The notes: a model not told the origin generated them from the letters alone. 59,016 nt of DNA from an uncultured Alphaproteobacteria bacterium (GCA_902567135.1 CACFLO010000006.1:1-59016); one strand, 5' to 3'; shown: positions 45,342 to 54,576, counted from the first letter of the stretch. Numbers and translations are program-made.

Positions 45342-45944
45342 TTAGCTGTTTTTAAGTTTTAGTTTTTTTGCCTTATTTAATATAGCGTTTTCTAGATCTA
45401 TATTGTCTTGGTTGTTTGTTGTAATGCCAACCCATTTATTTTTTTTAAAGACCTCACAAAAAGAGGAGACTCTTAAGTTTTGTGTTTTTAATTCTGCCCC
45501 ACTAATAAAAACGTTTATTTTACATCTTTCGTCTTCATTAGCTTGAGTGCTGTACCAGTCAGTAAATATAGTCCCCCCAAAAGGATCTGCTGAACTCAAT
45601 GGAATAAAACTTAGTGTTTCTAAGCTGGCTGACCACAAATAAGGGTTAATTGGCATTCCAACTGAAGCAAATCCACTAGTTCCTTTATTATTTCTATCTG
45701 TATCAAATAAATTAATTCCTTCTTTTCCAAACAAACCGCCGCCAGTAGAATTTCTTGTTTCAGCCTCTCGCATTGCCAGCTCTTTATTAGCCGCAGTATT
45801 AACCTTTGTCCCCGATCTACTTATTATTTCCCCTGTAGTTTGAGCTTTTGACCACAATTCTTTACTTTCTTCTTCTGTTAAGTTTTTATTACATGAAAAA
45901 AGAAATACTAATAATGCGAGCGAAAGTGCTTTGAAAAGAGACAT
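45342..45944 (-). CDS. DUF3576 lipoprotein
   Basis: Alphaproteobacterial DUF3576 protein, 200 aa, function unknown. From ATG 45944 the signal peptide ([17 protein letters not shown]) ends in a lipobox. Conserved stretches are [25 protein letters not shown], then FTDWYSTQ and [14 protein letters not shown]. An upstream Met at 45998 is rejected because it would lie within the porin terminator hairpin and put 18 residues before the signal. Next to leuS as in many relatives. Confidence 0.85.
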   Translation of the reverse strand: MSLFKALSLALLVFLFSCNKNLTEEESKELWSKAQTTGEIISRSGTKVNTAANKELAMREAETRNSTGGGLFGKEGINLFDTDRNNKGTSGFASVGMPINPYLWSASLETLSFIPLSSADPFGGTIFTDWYSTQANEDERCKINVFISGAELKTQNLRVSSFCEVFKKNKWVGITTNNQDNIDLENAILNKAKKLKLKNS

Positions 45945-45983
45945 ATTATCTAAATATTCTATTGCTGGAAAAAAGTAAATTAT

Positions 45984-46017
45984 AAAAAAAAACGGCACTT
46001 TGAAAAAGTGCCGTTTT
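45984..46017 (-). terminator. Rho-independent terminator of the porin gene
   Basis: On the minus strand a hairpin with arms AACGGCACTT (46015-46006) and AAGTGCCGTT (46000-45991), a five-base loop, flanking A/U pairs and a following U-run to about 45984. It begins 18 bases after the porin stop. It is the clearest intrinsic terminator in the window. Confidence 0.85.
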
Positions 46018-46034
46018 AATAAAATTTATATTAA

Positions 46035-47102
46035 TTAAAATGCCATGTTAGCACCGATGTACCATGAAGTACCACCTGATGTTTCAGAAAGGCCAGCCTC
46101 TGAAGAGTCAACGCTCTTCCAACCAAGGTTAGCAGTTACACCTGAAGCTACAGCATAAGAAATACCTGCATCAGTAGTGTCAACAGCATCTTCTGCAGTA
46201 CCAGCAGTACCAAGAGTAGTTGAGTCTTTACCTGCAGCAGAAGAGAAACCAACACTTAGAGTTACGTCGCCAGCTACATATTTAGCTCCAACTTTTGTAA
46301 CTTGGTTGTCGTTAATCTCGTACTCGTTACCAGCAACAGTAGTAGCAGTAGTGTTTTTAACTTTATCACCGTTAGCTACCCCAGCAGCAACAGTTAAGTC
46401 TCCAGTTACCGCACTGAAACCAATATGGAAACCATTTGATCCAGTTGAAGGCTGAAGAACAGAGTCTTTCCACTCAGATTCAGCAAGACCAGCACCTATT
46501 GTTACAGAAGTATCACCAGCGGTTGTTACGTAAGTCGCACCAATACCCCATGAGCTTTCAAGAGCAACTGATGCAGCAGCAGCAGCACCTGTGTCACCTG
46601 AATATGAAGCACTAATTTTAAGGCCGTCTGCCATAAAGTCAGCAGCTGAATGCCACTCAACACCAACTGCAGTAGCTTCACCAAAGAAGTCTAGTCCAGT
46701 TTGTGCTCTGTTGTTAGCAGTAACAGTAATTGAAGCCTCACCTGCTCCACCAGGAACAGAAATGTCGTGAGTTTTAGCTGCATTACCAGCATTGATCACG
46801 TCTAATTTTGATCCGTCAGTGAAAGTAAGTGTAAGTCCAGCAGACTGAAGACCAGTTACACCTTCGTTTGCAAGCATAAAGCTTGAAGCAATACCTACTC
46901 CACCATCAGTAGTCTCTGAAAGAGAAACTGAGAAGCTAGATGCTACAACTTGAGCGATAGTATCAGCATCAGAAGAATCAGAGTCAGTACCTCTTAAACC
47001 TGTGTGATGACTACCAGAAGTAGATGCAGTTACAGCATTTGCAACTGAGGCAACGCCTAAAGTTGATACTAATGCTGATGCAATTAATAGTTCTTTTTTC
47101 AT
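46035..47102 (-). CDS. Outer-membrane porin
   Basis: Beta-barrel porin, 355 aa. Signal peptide MKKELLIASALVSTLGVASVANA with a clean A-x-A site; the mature part is rich in Gly, Ala, Ser, Thr and alternating-strand patterns (SWGIGATYVTT, GNEYEINDNQVTKVGAKYVAG), and the last residue is Phe in WYIGANMAF, the Bam recognition signal. Codon and base composition are noticeably less A+T-rich than the neighbours, as expected for a highly expressed gene. Strong GGAG ribosome site, its own promoter-like leader and its own terminator: a single-gene, high-output unit. Confidence 0.9.
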   Translation of the reverse strand: MKKELLIASALVSTLGVASVANAVTASTSGSHHTGLRGTDSDSSDADTIAQVVASSFSVSLSETTDGGVGIASSFMLANEGVTGLQSAGLTLTFTDGSKLDVINAGNAAKTHDISVPGGAGEASITVTANNRAQTGLDFFGEATAVGVEWHSAADFMADGLKISASYSGDTGAAAAASVALESSWGIGATYVTTAGDTSVTIGAGLAESEWKDSVLQPSTGSNGFHIGFSAVTGDLTVAAGVANGDKVKNTTATTVAGNEYEINDNQVTKVGAKYVAGDVTLSVGFSSAAGKDSTTLGTAGTAEDAVDTTDAGISYAVASGVTANLGWKSVDSSEAGLSETSGGTSWYIGANMAF

Positions 47103-47120
47103 AATATACTCCTTATTGAG

Positions 47121-47138
47121 TTAATGAATATTCATTAA
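47121..47138. promoter_or_regulatory. 18-bp perfect palindrome in the porin leader
   Basis: TTAATGAATATTCATTAA is its own reverse complement over all 18 bases. It lies just downstream of the candidate -10 and 8 bases before the GGAG ribosome site. It could be an operator or, in the RNA, a 5' stem that stabilises the message. Confidence 0.5.
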
Positions 47139-47167
47139 ATATAAGAAACTACTCTTATATTGGCCAA
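47138..47167 (-). promoter_or_regulatory. Candidate porin promoter
   Basis: On the minus strand TTGGCC (47162-47167) and TATATT (47138-47143) with an 18-base spacer. The half-sites are moderate matches; the choice is supported mainly by position ahead of the palindrome and strong ribosome site. Confidence 0.35.
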
Positions 47168-47257
47168 CTTATTAATAAAAAAATTGCTAAAAAACCAAAA
47201 AAAGCATAAAAATAAAGAAATTAGTTATATTGTGTTGTTTTTTTACAACAATCAGAC

Positions 47258-47890
47258 ATGTTCAATATTCAAACCTATAAACAAATTTTAAAAGAAATTG
47301 AGGTTTTTGGCAAAAAAACTCAAATTGTTGCTGTTTCTAAAAACCACCCCAAAGAATTTGTCCAAGATGCCATTAAATTTGGTGTTAGGATATTTGGGGA
47401 AAATAGGGTTCAAGAAGCTAAAGCAAAGTTTGGGGACTTTAAGGCACAGTATCCTAACTTAGAGCTTCACCTCACAGGCCCACTACAAACAAACAAAACA
47501 AAAGAAGCTATAAAACTTTTTGATGTATTCCACACTCTTGATAGAGAAAAATTAGCAAAAGAGTTTGCAAAACAAGGGAACTTAAAGCGTAAAAAATTTT
47601 TTATTCAAGTTAACACAGGAAGAGAAGATAATAAAAGTGGCGTTTATCTTGAGCAGCTTGACGAGTTTATTAGCTATTGTAAGAATGACCTTTCACTTAA
47701 TATTGTTGGTTTAATGTGCATCCCCCCCATCAATGACCCCCCGGAAGAGCACTTTTCTGTTTTGGAAAAAAGGGCCAAAAAGCAAAATCTCTCAAATTTA
47801 AGCATGGGAATGAGTGATGATTATATTGAGGCAATAAAGCATAATGCAACTTATATCCGTATAGGCACATCTTTATTTGGAAAAAGGTAA
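47258..47890 (+). CDS. PLP homeostasis protein, YggS/PROSC family
   Basis: Single-domain TIM-barrel protein that binds pyridoxal phosphate and buffers it, 210 aa. PLP lysine is Lys28 in IVAVSKNHP; FGENRVQEAKAK, HLTGPLQTNKTK and the C-terminal LSMGMSDDYIEAIKHNATYIRIGTSLFG are family marks. No separate catalytic activity is expected. The downstream regulator gene begins right after its stop. Confidence 0.94.
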   Translation: MFNIQTYKQILKEIEVFGKKTQIVAVSKNHPKEFVQDAIKFGVRIFGENRVQEAKAKFGDFKAQYPNLELHLTGPLQTNKTKEAIKLFDVFHTLDREKLAKEFAKQGNLKRKKFFIQVNTGREDNKSGVYLEQLDEFISYCKNDLSLNIVGLMCIPPINDPPEEHFSVLEKRAKKQNLSNLSMGMSDDYIEAIKHNATYIRIGTSLFGKR

Positions 47891-47891
47891 A

Positions 47892-48518
47892 ATGAAAGAT
47901 AGGTTAGTAATTTTTTCAACAAATGAGCTAAAATCTTTTTTTATAAACTTGGAAGAGTTTTTTGATATAAGCACTAAAAGTTTAGAAGATTTGGAAACAC
48001 CTCCTGATAAAAAAAACTTATCAATATTTTTTTTAGACAACCAAAGTAAAATTTCTCAAACAGTTCTTAAAAATATTTACAAAAATGAAAATTTCATATT
48101 TCTGTGTAAGGATTTTTCTGTTTTTCAAAAATTCTCACTTAGCCAAAAAAACACTTTGATTTCACCCATCACTATAAATAAACTTGTAGATATAATTAAC
48201 AACCTTATTAATTCAAAAAAACATATTTTTAAAAATATTGCGCTTAATAATCAGCTAGTTACTAATACCAGAACTAATGAAAAAATTCACTTAACACAGG
48301 CTGAAAACCACATTCTTTTAAAATTATTCAAAGAAAAAAATGTAAAAAAACGAAACCTTGAAAGAGACGTATTACAAATAAAGCAAGATTTAAATACTTC
48401 CTCAATGGAGAGTCACTTAAATCGAATTAGAAAAAAACTAAAAAACATTGGATCTCATTTTACTATTTCCAGTAAAAATGATTATGTTTTTTTAGAAATT
48501 ATTAATCAAGATACATAG
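47892..48518 (+). CDS. OmpR-type winged-helix regulator with degenerate receiver domain
   Basis: Putative transcription regulator, 208 aa from ATG 47892 (AAAGG close upstream; a TTG at 47877 is less likely). The N-terminal half has the size of a receiver, but the acidic phosphorylation pocket is missing; only FFLDN sits where the phospho-acceptor is expected and ISPI replaces the usual K-P-F. The C-terminal 85 residues look like a winged helix (LTQAENHILLKLF, then MESHLNRIRKKLKNIG and a final YVFLEI strand). So it is probably not controlled by phosphorylation. Targets unknown. Convergent overlap with lolA, 17 bases. Confidence 0.65.
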   Translation: MKDRLVIFSTNELKSFFINLEEFFDISTKSLEDLETPPDKKNLSIFFLDNQSKISQTVLKNIYKNENFIFLCKDFSVFQKFSLSQKNTLISPITINKLVDIINNLINSKKHIFKNIALNNQLVTNTRTNEKIHLTQAENHILLKLFKEKNVKKRNLERDVLQIKQDLNTSSMESHLNRIRKKLKNIGSHFTISSKNDYVFLEIINQDT

Positions 48519-49104
48519 GGACAAAAGAAAACAAACTTTCATCAAAAGCATTATTATAATTGTGCTCACTGAAGCTTATCGAAATGAGCTCATTTTCAGT
48601 TTTTGCAATTATTTTTCTTAATAACAGGGGTTTGTTTTCAAAAAAAATTTTTAAATTTGTAACTTTTGAATCTATTATAATTTTTTTTTCAAAGACTATC
48701 TCTTTATTGTTTTCTTTAAAAACAAATGATGAGAAAAAACTATAATCAAGAAAAATATCATAAAATAATCTTACTATATTTTTCTCAGTTGAAAAAAAGC
48801 TCTGTTCTTTTAATTCATGATTTATGTAAACGCCCTTTTTTTTACTTATTAACAAGGTTCTATCTGGGGACAAATAATCCAGCCTTATTCTAGCATCCTT
48901 AATATAAATATTGCCTTCCTCTAAGGAGGTGCCATTTGATTGAATAAATTTTGATGAGAAAAAATTTAAATTTTTTATGTAATTTATTACCTTAGAATCG
49001 ACTTGCTCCGCAATTGTATTTGTAGAAAACAAAATTATAAAAAATATAATTACCAATAAAAGTAAATTATATTGTTTTTTTAAGAACTTGTCTTTTGCCG
49101 GCAT
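48502..49104 (-). CDS. lolA: Outer-membrane lipoprotein carrier protein LolA-like
   Basis: Periplasmic chaperone that carries lipoproteins to the outer membrane, 200 aa from ATG 49104. Signal peptide NLLLLVIIFFIILFSTNTIAE. Characteristic segments: FFSSKFIQSNG, EEGNIYIKDARIRLDYLSP and the second strand set LLRKIIAKTENELISISFSEH, ending FDESLFSFVP. Starts 38 bases inside ftsK, an order (ftsK-lolA) conserved in the class. A longer version from 49149 is possible. Confidence 0.8.
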   Translation of the reverse strand: MPAKDKFLKKQYNLLLLVIIFFIILFSTNTIAEQVDSKVINYIKNLNFFSSKFIQSNGTSLEEGNIYIKDARIRLDYLSPDRTLLISKKKGVYINHELKEQSFFSTEKNIVRLFYDIFLDYSFFSSFVFKENNKEIVFEKKIIIDSKVTNLKIFFENKPLLLRKIIAKTENELISISFSEHNYNNAFDESLFSFVPMYLD

Positions 49105-51319
49105 TATTTGCTTCAGAAATGATTCCATCATCCTCCATTTTTTCAACAATTCTTGCTGCCCTATTATAGCCTATTTGTAAGTATCTCTGAATAAAACTAG
49201 TTGAAACTTTTTGTTGATTTACAACAATATCAACTGCTTTAGCATAAAGCTCATCAACGTCACCATTGTCAAAATTTAAAGATGGTGATCCACCTATACT
49301 TTCTTCATCTAAAGAAATCTCATTTTTAAAATCAAATACGCTCTGCTTTTTAATAAACTCAACAACTTTTTCAATTTCTGCTTCACTAACAAACCCTCCG
49401 TGCAACCTTTTTAAATTAGCTCCATTTTCTAAAAAAAGCATATCTCCACCACCAAGTAATTGTTCAGCCCCCATTTCGTTAATAATGGTTCTGCTGTCAA
49501 ACTTGCTAGCAACTTTGTAACTAATTCTACTTGGGAAATTTGCTTTAATTGTTCCTGTTATAACATCAACACTTGGTCTTTGTGTTGCAGTAATTAAATG
49601 TATTCCAGACGCTCTTGCCATTTGAGCCAGTCTTTGAACCAGGCTTTCAACCTCTTTTCCTGCAACCATCATTAGGTCAGCCATTTCATCTATAACAACA
49701 ACTATAAAAGGCATTTCCTCAAGTGGTATTTCTCTTTTTTCAATAATTGGTTTTCTAGTATCTTTATCAATGCCTGTCTGCACCTCTCTAAACATTTTTC
49801 TTCCTGATTTTTGAAATTTATTAATTTTATCATTAAAAGTTTTAATGTTTTTTACATTTATGGAGCTCATTAATTTGTATCTATTTTCCATTTCCCTAAC
49901 AATCCATTTTAATGCATACACAGCTTTGTTTGGATTAGTAACAACAGGGGTTAAAAGGTGAGGAATGTCCTCATAAATACTTAGCTCTAACATTTTTGGG
50001 TCTATTAAAATTAACTTACATTCATTTGGCTTAAATTTAATTATTAAACTCATAATCATCGAATTAATACCAACAGACTTACCTGACCCAGTAGTGCCGG
50101 CAATTAGAAGATGGGGCATTTTTTCTAAGTCTGTATAAACATTTTCCCCAGAAATATTTTTACCTAGCGCCAATCTCAATGAATTATTTCCATCAAAAAA
50201 AACATTATCATTTATTAAATCACCAAAGAAAACAGCCTCTCTTTTAGCGTTTGGTATCTCTATACCCAAGCTCGTTTTTCCTGGCTGTGAAGAAATTCTA
50301 GCAGATAAAGAAGACATCGCTCTAGCTATATCGTCTGATAATCCTACTACCTTACTGGCCTTAATTCCAGCCTTTGGTATAAACTCAAATAGTGTAACTA
50401 TCGGCCCTGATTTAAAGTTTACAATTTTCCCCTCCACTCCATATTCAAGTAAAGTATTTTCTAACCTTAAAGAAAGCTGTTGATTTAGTTTTTGAGCCTC
50501 TTTTGTTTTGCTGTGTTTTAAAGATGATCTTGTGAACAATTCTATGCCTGGCAATTGATAAACGTAATTATCAAATTCTGAGCTTTGTGTTTTTTTAATC
50601 ACATTATTTCTTTTAATAAAGCCAGTTTTGTTTTTGTTTAAAACTGGCTCACTTTTGTAAGATTTTGGGGCAATTCTTCTTTTGTCATTTTTTTTATTTA
50701 GTTTTGAAAAACTAACAATTATAATTCCTAATGTTTTTTTGTAAAAAAACGAGATTATTATTTCTAAAAATTTAAATTTTTTTAAATGTCTAAGCTTTAT
50801 GCTAAACACATAGAACAATATGATTATTAAAAAAAAGAAAGACAGCAGTGTAATAATCAAACTAAAAAAATAAGTGTCTTTAAAAGCAAAACTATAACTA
50901 TCTAAAAAGCTTTCTAAAATATCAGCAGTTGTTTTGTATATTATGCCTGTGCTTTCGTGATAAAAAATGGTTTTAACAAATAAATGATTAAAAAAAATAG
51001 AAGAAAAAATAATTAAGAAAAATTTAAGAAAAATATTTTTAACTAAGATTCCAAAAAAAAACGCCACACCAATAAACAAAATAAAAAAACCAATCACATA
51101 GGAGTATGCAGCAAAGAAAAATAAAAACGTGCTAGAGGTTAGGGCGCCGAAATGCCCAAAAAAATTTGTTATATTGCCAAATGATTGAAATTTACCTAAA
51201 CCAGGATCTTCTGGGTTATGTGTTCCTAAACTTATAAGAATAAATAGTCCAGAGCCTAGCAACACCAAACCCAAACAAGTTTTAATTAGAAATAACTTAA
51301 ATCCGCCATATTTAAACAT
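49067..51319 (-). CDS. ftsK: DNA translocase FtsK
   Basis: Division-linked DNA pump, 750 aa. Four or so N-terminal membrane helices (to about residue 175), short basic linker, then the motor: LLIAGTTGSGKSVGIN (Walker A), MPFIVVVIDEMADLMM (Walker B), LITATQRPSVDVITG, and the C-terminal gamma winged helix that reads KOPS (VSTSFIQRYLQIGYNRAARIVEKM). The linker is much shorter than in E. coli, as in other alphaproteobacteria. Divergent from the UbiH-like gene with 48 bases between. Confidence 0.96.
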   Translation of the reverse strand: MFKYGGFKLFLIKTCLGLVLLGSGLFILISLGTHNPEDPGLGKFQSFGNITNFFGHFGALTSSTFLFFFAAYSYVIGFFILFIGVAFFFGILVKNIFLKFFLIIFSSIFFNHLFVKTIFYHESTGIIYKTTADILESFLDSYSFAFKDTYFFSLIITLLSFFFLIIILFYVFSIKLRHLKKFKFLEIIISFFYKKTLGIIIVSFSKLNKKNDKRRIAPKSYKSEPVLNKNKTGFIKRNNVIKKTQSSEFDNYVYQLPGIELFTRSSLKHSKTKEAQKLNQQLSLRLENTLLEYGVEGKIVNFKSGPIVTLFEFIPKAGIKASKVVGLSDDIARAMSSLSARISSQPGKTSLGIEIPNAKREAVFFGDLINDNVFFDGNNSLRLALGKNISGENVYTDLEKMPHLLIAGTTGSGKSVGINSMIMSLIIKFKPNECKLILIDPKMLELSIYEDIPHLLTPVVTNPNKAVYALKWIVREMENRYKLMSSINVKNIKTFNDKINKFQKSGRKMFREVQTGIDKDTRKPIIEKREIPLEEMPFIVVVIDEMADLMMVAGKEVESLVQRLAQMARASGIHLITATQRPSVDVITGTIKANFPSRISYKVASKFDSRTIINEMGAEQLLGGGDMLFLENGANLKRLHGGFVSEAEIEKVVEFIKKQSVFDFKNEISLDEESIGGSPSLNFDNGDVDELYAKAVDIVVNQQKVSTSFIQRYLQIGYNRAARIVEKMEDDGIISEANNAGKRQVLKKTI

Positions 51320-51367
51320 ATTAATTGTTTTTAATACCTTTAGAATAAGGTAATTCGAAGAAAAATT

Positions 51368-52558
51368 ATGAAAGAATTGAGGTGTGATTTACATATTGTG
51401 GGAGGTGCCTTAACCGGTCTTTTAACAGCATATTGCGTATCAAGTTTGGGCTATAAGATTGTTGTTACTGAAAGAGAAAAGATTACACTTCATAACAAAA
51501 AACCAACAACAGACACAAGAACAACCGCTATAGCTGAGGGCTCAAAGGTTTTTTTAGAATCTCAGGGATTGTGGAAGTCTATTAAATCATTTGCAGAGCC
51601 AATAAAAAATATTAAAGTTTTTGACTCAACAGCTAATTCTAATTTGGATTTTAAAAATCCTACAACAAAATCTAATCTTGGCTACATAGTAAAAAACTCA
51701 AAGCTGATTAGTGTCCTAATTAAGGAGTTAAAAAAAAAGAATAATGTAGATTTTATAACAGGATCAAATCTTAATTCTATATCTTATAACAATTCAAGGA
51801 TTATTAGTTGTTCAAATAATAAAAAAATTAACTCCAAATTAATAATTGCTGCTGATGGAAAAAATAGCACTGTTAGAAAAATATTAAGGACTAATTTTTT
51901 CAAAAAAAAATATAATGAAAAAGCTCTTGTTATAAATTTTTTTCATGAACAACCTCACAACAATATCGCGTATGAAATTTTTTTAAAAACTGGACCATTA
52001 GCTATTTTACCAATGCAAAAAGAAAGAAACAGAAATCAAAGCACTTTAATTTGGTCTAATAAACCAGATATAGTTGATAAGATTACTTCTTCAAGTTTAG
52101 ATAATAATTATCTAAAAGAAATTCTTAATGAGCAAATTTATCAGCTAGTAGGAAATGTTACATATATTAATTCGGTACAATCTTTCCCTCTTTCTGCACA
52201 CATTAATGAGAAATTTTATGATAATAAAACTGTCTATGTTGGGGATGCTGCCCACTCTATCCACCCTATAGCTGGTCAAGGTTGGAATTTGGGACTTAGA
52301 GATGTTAAATCAATAACAAAATTACTTAAAAAAACCAAAGAGATGAAGTTAGAAATTGGAACAAAAAGTTTTTGTAAAACTTATAATGATGCATGTTATT
52401 ATGATGCATACAGACTTTATGAAATAACTGACAAGCTAGACTGGATATTTAAAAAAGATCAATTTTATTTCAAATTTTTAAAAAAGGCTGGCCTTAACTC
52501 TATAAACAGAAATACAGTTTTTAAAGAAAAAATTGTTAAATTCGCTATGGGAATTTAA
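51368..52558 (+). CDS. UbiH/UbiF-family FAD-dependent hydroxylase (ubiquinone synthesis)
   Basis: Flavin monooxygenase that hydroxylates the ubiquinone ring, 396 aa. FAD Rossmann motif IVGGALTGLLTAY at the N terminus and the second FAD motif VYVGDAAHSIHPIAGQGWNLGLRD are clear; DGKNSTVRKIL corresponds to the DG motif. Which ring position it acts on cannot be told. Neighbours LON, thioredoxin-TPR and ProX are its usual group. Converges on the LON gene with a 4-base overlap. Confidence 0.9.
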   Translation: MKELRCDLHIVGGALTGLLTAYCVSSLGYKIVVTEREKITLHNKKPTTDTRTTAIAEGSKVFLESQGLWKSIKSFAEPIKNIKVFDSTANSNLDFKNPTTKSNLGYIVKNSKLISVLIKELKKKNNVDFITGSNLNSISYNNSRIISCSNNKKINSKLIIAADGKNSTVRKILRTNFFKKKYNEKALVINFFHEQPHNNIAYEIFLKTGPLAILPMQKERNRNQSTLIWSNKPDIVDKITSSSLDNNYLKEILNEQIYQLVGNVTYINSVQSFPLSAHINEKFYDNKTVYVGDAAHSIHPIAGQGWNLGLRDVKSITKLLKKTKEMKLEIGTKSFCKTYNDACYYDAYRLYEITDKLDWIFKKDQFYFKFLKKAGLNSINRNTVFKEKIVKFAMGI

Positions 52559-53145
52559 TTAATTGAAGCTGATTCTTGATTTGAAGCCAACTCTATTTCT
52601 AACGTAGATAAAATATTTTTATATAGCTCTTTGTATGATTCTAATTCTAAAAACATTTGTTTCACACTAACATCAAAGGGTGAAATCATTACTATAAGCT
52701 TCAACAAATCAATTATGTTTAGCTTAGAAATATCATTAATATCTACGTTTATGTTTTTAGCCTTTTTATATTTTTTAAAACTATCAAGGAGTTTTGATTT
52801 TAATCCATCTTCTAAGTTATCACCATTGAATCTATCAAAGATTTCTATTTCACAAATTCTGAATTTGTGCACAGAATCTATTTCATTAATAATTTTAAAA
52901 CAATTTATACCTTCTAGATTTATTAAATATCTATTATCAGGCAATTCATTAAAGATGGTAATTTTTCCATAACACCCTACATCATAAAGCTTATTTTTTT
53001 CTTTATGCTGCACCATGCCTATAATTCTATTGTTTGATAAAGAATAATCTATCATATCAATATATCTTTTTTCAAAAATATTCAGAGGCAGGTTTGTTTT
53101 TGGAAATAGTATTGCTCCATTTAAAGGAAAAATTGGTATTTGCAT
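52555..53145 (-). CDS. LON N-terminal substrate-binding domain protein (peptidase S16-like)
   Basis: Stand-alone Lon-N (LAN) domain protein, 196 aa, lacking ATPase and protease parts. Begins IPIFPLNGAILFPKTNLPLNIFEKRYIDM, then GCYGKITIFNELPDNRYLINLEG and the helical end LLKLIVMISPFDVSVKQMFLEL. Probably a substrate or redox-linked adaptor; its role is unknown. Start follows the thioredoxin gene directly. The Trm112-like gene usually next to it in relatives is absent. Confidence 0.9.
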   Translation of the reverse strand: MQIPIFPLNGAILFPKTNLPLNIFEKRYIDMIDYSLSNNRIIGMVQHKEKNKLYDVGCYGKITIFNELPDNRYLINLEGINCFKIINEIDSVHKFRICEIEIFDRFNGDNLEDGLKSKLLDSFKKYKKAKNINVDINDISKLNIIDLLKLIVMISPFDVSVKQMFLELESYKELYKNILSTLEIELASNQESASIN

Positions 53146-54009
53146 TTATATAAACAACAGGCTTGAAAGTTGTTTTCTGTAAGTTTTTGTAGCATCATGA
53201 TCATTGCCCAGGGCCTCAAAAAAATCTACTAATTTTTTTTTAACTTTTTCCTTATCTACAGAGTAATTATTTAATAAAAAAGGAAAAGCATTTTCATATT
53301 CTCCAGAAGAAAAGTAGTATTCAGCTATCTCCAACAATATCTTGATATTCTTTGGATCATGGCTGTGCTTTTCAAGTAGTATTTCTATAGAGTCAGAGCT
53401 TTTTGAGCCCTTTACTATTTTTATTTTTTTTATAACCTTATCTATTTCTTGATTATTTTTCATCTCTTCATCAAGAGAGGAGATAAATTCATCTATTTCT
53501 TTGAATTCTTTTTGGGCTAATAAACATTCCAGATACAAACTTACTACTATTGCGTCCCCTGTATTTTCAGTAAAAAAAACTAATATTTTGTCTTTGGCTT
53601 CATTAAATTTTTTATTATCTATTAGATCGTTTATTTCCTTATAAAAATTACTCAAATCCTCTTTTAGTTTTTTCCCACCTGATTTTTCAATAAAATCAAT
53701 AAAATCTTTTTCAGAAATTACTCCTTGAAAAGCATTAACAACCTTTTTGCCCTTAAAGGCAAAAACAGCTGGAATTGATTGAATTCTAAGTTGAGCTGCT
53801 ATTTGTTGATTATCGTCTATATTAATTTTAACTAAATCAAAATTATCTGGATTTTCTTTCGCAACCTTTTCCATTATTGGCGTTAGTTGTTTGCATGGGC
53901 CGCACCAAGGTGCCCAAAAATCAACAATGACTAACTTATTTTCACTCGCGTTTGTGACTATGTTTTCAAAATCACCTTCATTAAAATCAATTATATTACT
54001 GCTATCCAT
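53146..54009 (-). CDS. Thioredoxin-domain chaperone (CnoX/YbbN-like) with TPR region
   Basis: Co-chaperone/redox protein, 287 aa. Thioredoxin fold with intact WCGPC at residues 35-39 and the cis-Pro loop SIPAVFAF, followed from about residue 120 by helical TPR-like repeats (NLIDNKKFNEAKDKILVFF; ILLEIAEYYFSSGEYENAFPFLL). E. coli CnoX has lost the CxxC activity; here both Cys are kept, as in other alphaproteobacterial members. Overlaps the ProX gene by 8 bases. Confidence 0.9.
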   Translation of the reverse strand: MDSSNIIDFNEGDFENIVTNASENKLVIVDFWAPWCGPCKQLTPIMEKVAKENPDNFDLVKINIDDNQQIAAQLRIQSIPAVFAFKGKKVVNAFQGVISEKDFIDFIEKSGGKKLKEDLSNFYKEINDLIDNKKFNEAKDKILVFFTENTGDAIVVSLYLECLLAQKEFKEIDEFISSLDEEMKNNQEIDKVIKKIKIVKGSKSSDSIEILLEKHSHDPKNIKILLEIAEYYFSSGEYENAFPFLLNNYSVDKEKVKKKLVDFFEALGNDHDATKTYRKQLSSLLFI

Positions 54010-54517
54010 ATGTTTTAACGATTACCTCTTCTGCTGGTGAGAAAATATGTATTTTTTTATTATTTTCAATCATAAATTCAATAAATGTGCTGCATTTCAT
54101 AGTTATTGTTGCTGTATTTGTTAGCGGGTGGAAATTAACAAATTTTGAATTATAAAGTTTTTCATCAAGATAAAAATCTATGTTGTTTTCAATGTTGTTT
54201 AATAAGGCAAAAGGAGTAACCGAACCAGGCTTTACACCTAGTAAATTTATTAAATATTCTTCTCTTGCAAAAGATACGTTGCCTAAACATAAAAATTTTG
54301 AAATCCTCTTAAGGTTTATGTCTGTATACTCTTCACACGAAATTAAAAAAAATTTATTTTTTTTATTTTTTAAAAATAAATTTTTACTATGTGACCCTTT
54401 TATTTGTCCTCTGAATTTGTTTGAATCTTCTACTGTAAAAAGTGCTTGATGCTCATGAAGGTCATAATCATAACCTTTGGCATCAAATAATTTTATAAAT
54501 TCTTTTGCACTTAACAT
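54002..54517 (-). CDS. Prolyl-tRNA editing protein ProX (YbaK-like)
   Basis: Trans-editing deacylase that removes Ala from mischarged tRNA-Pro, 171 aa, of the ProX/PrdX branch. Visible: HEHQALFTVEDSNKF, GSHSKNLFLKNKKNKFFLIS with the catalytic Lys, and the substrate loop GVKPGSVTPFALLN. Starts MLSAKEFIKLFDAKG; no Shine-Dalgarno. First gene of the ProX-thioredoxin-LON group. Its start is 59 bases from the tRNA-Gly gene. Confidence 0.9.
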   Translation of the reverse strand: MLSAKEFIKLFDAKGYDYDLHEHQALFTVEDSNKFRGQIKGSHSKNLFLKNKKNKFFLISCEEYTDINLKRISKFLCLGNVSFAREEYLINLLGVKPGSVTPFALLNNIENNIDFYLDEKLYNSKFVNFHPLTNTATITMKCSTFIEFMIENNKKIHIFSPAEEVIVKTYG

Positions 54518-54576
54518 AAATCAATGCCTTTTTATTATACTTTATGAAACTATCATGATAGTAGAAAAAAATAATT

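Noticed and set aside
45945-45998. Longer DUF3576 start at 45998
   Set aside because: It lies in the porin terminator hairpin and puts 18 residues before a good lipoprotein signal peptide.
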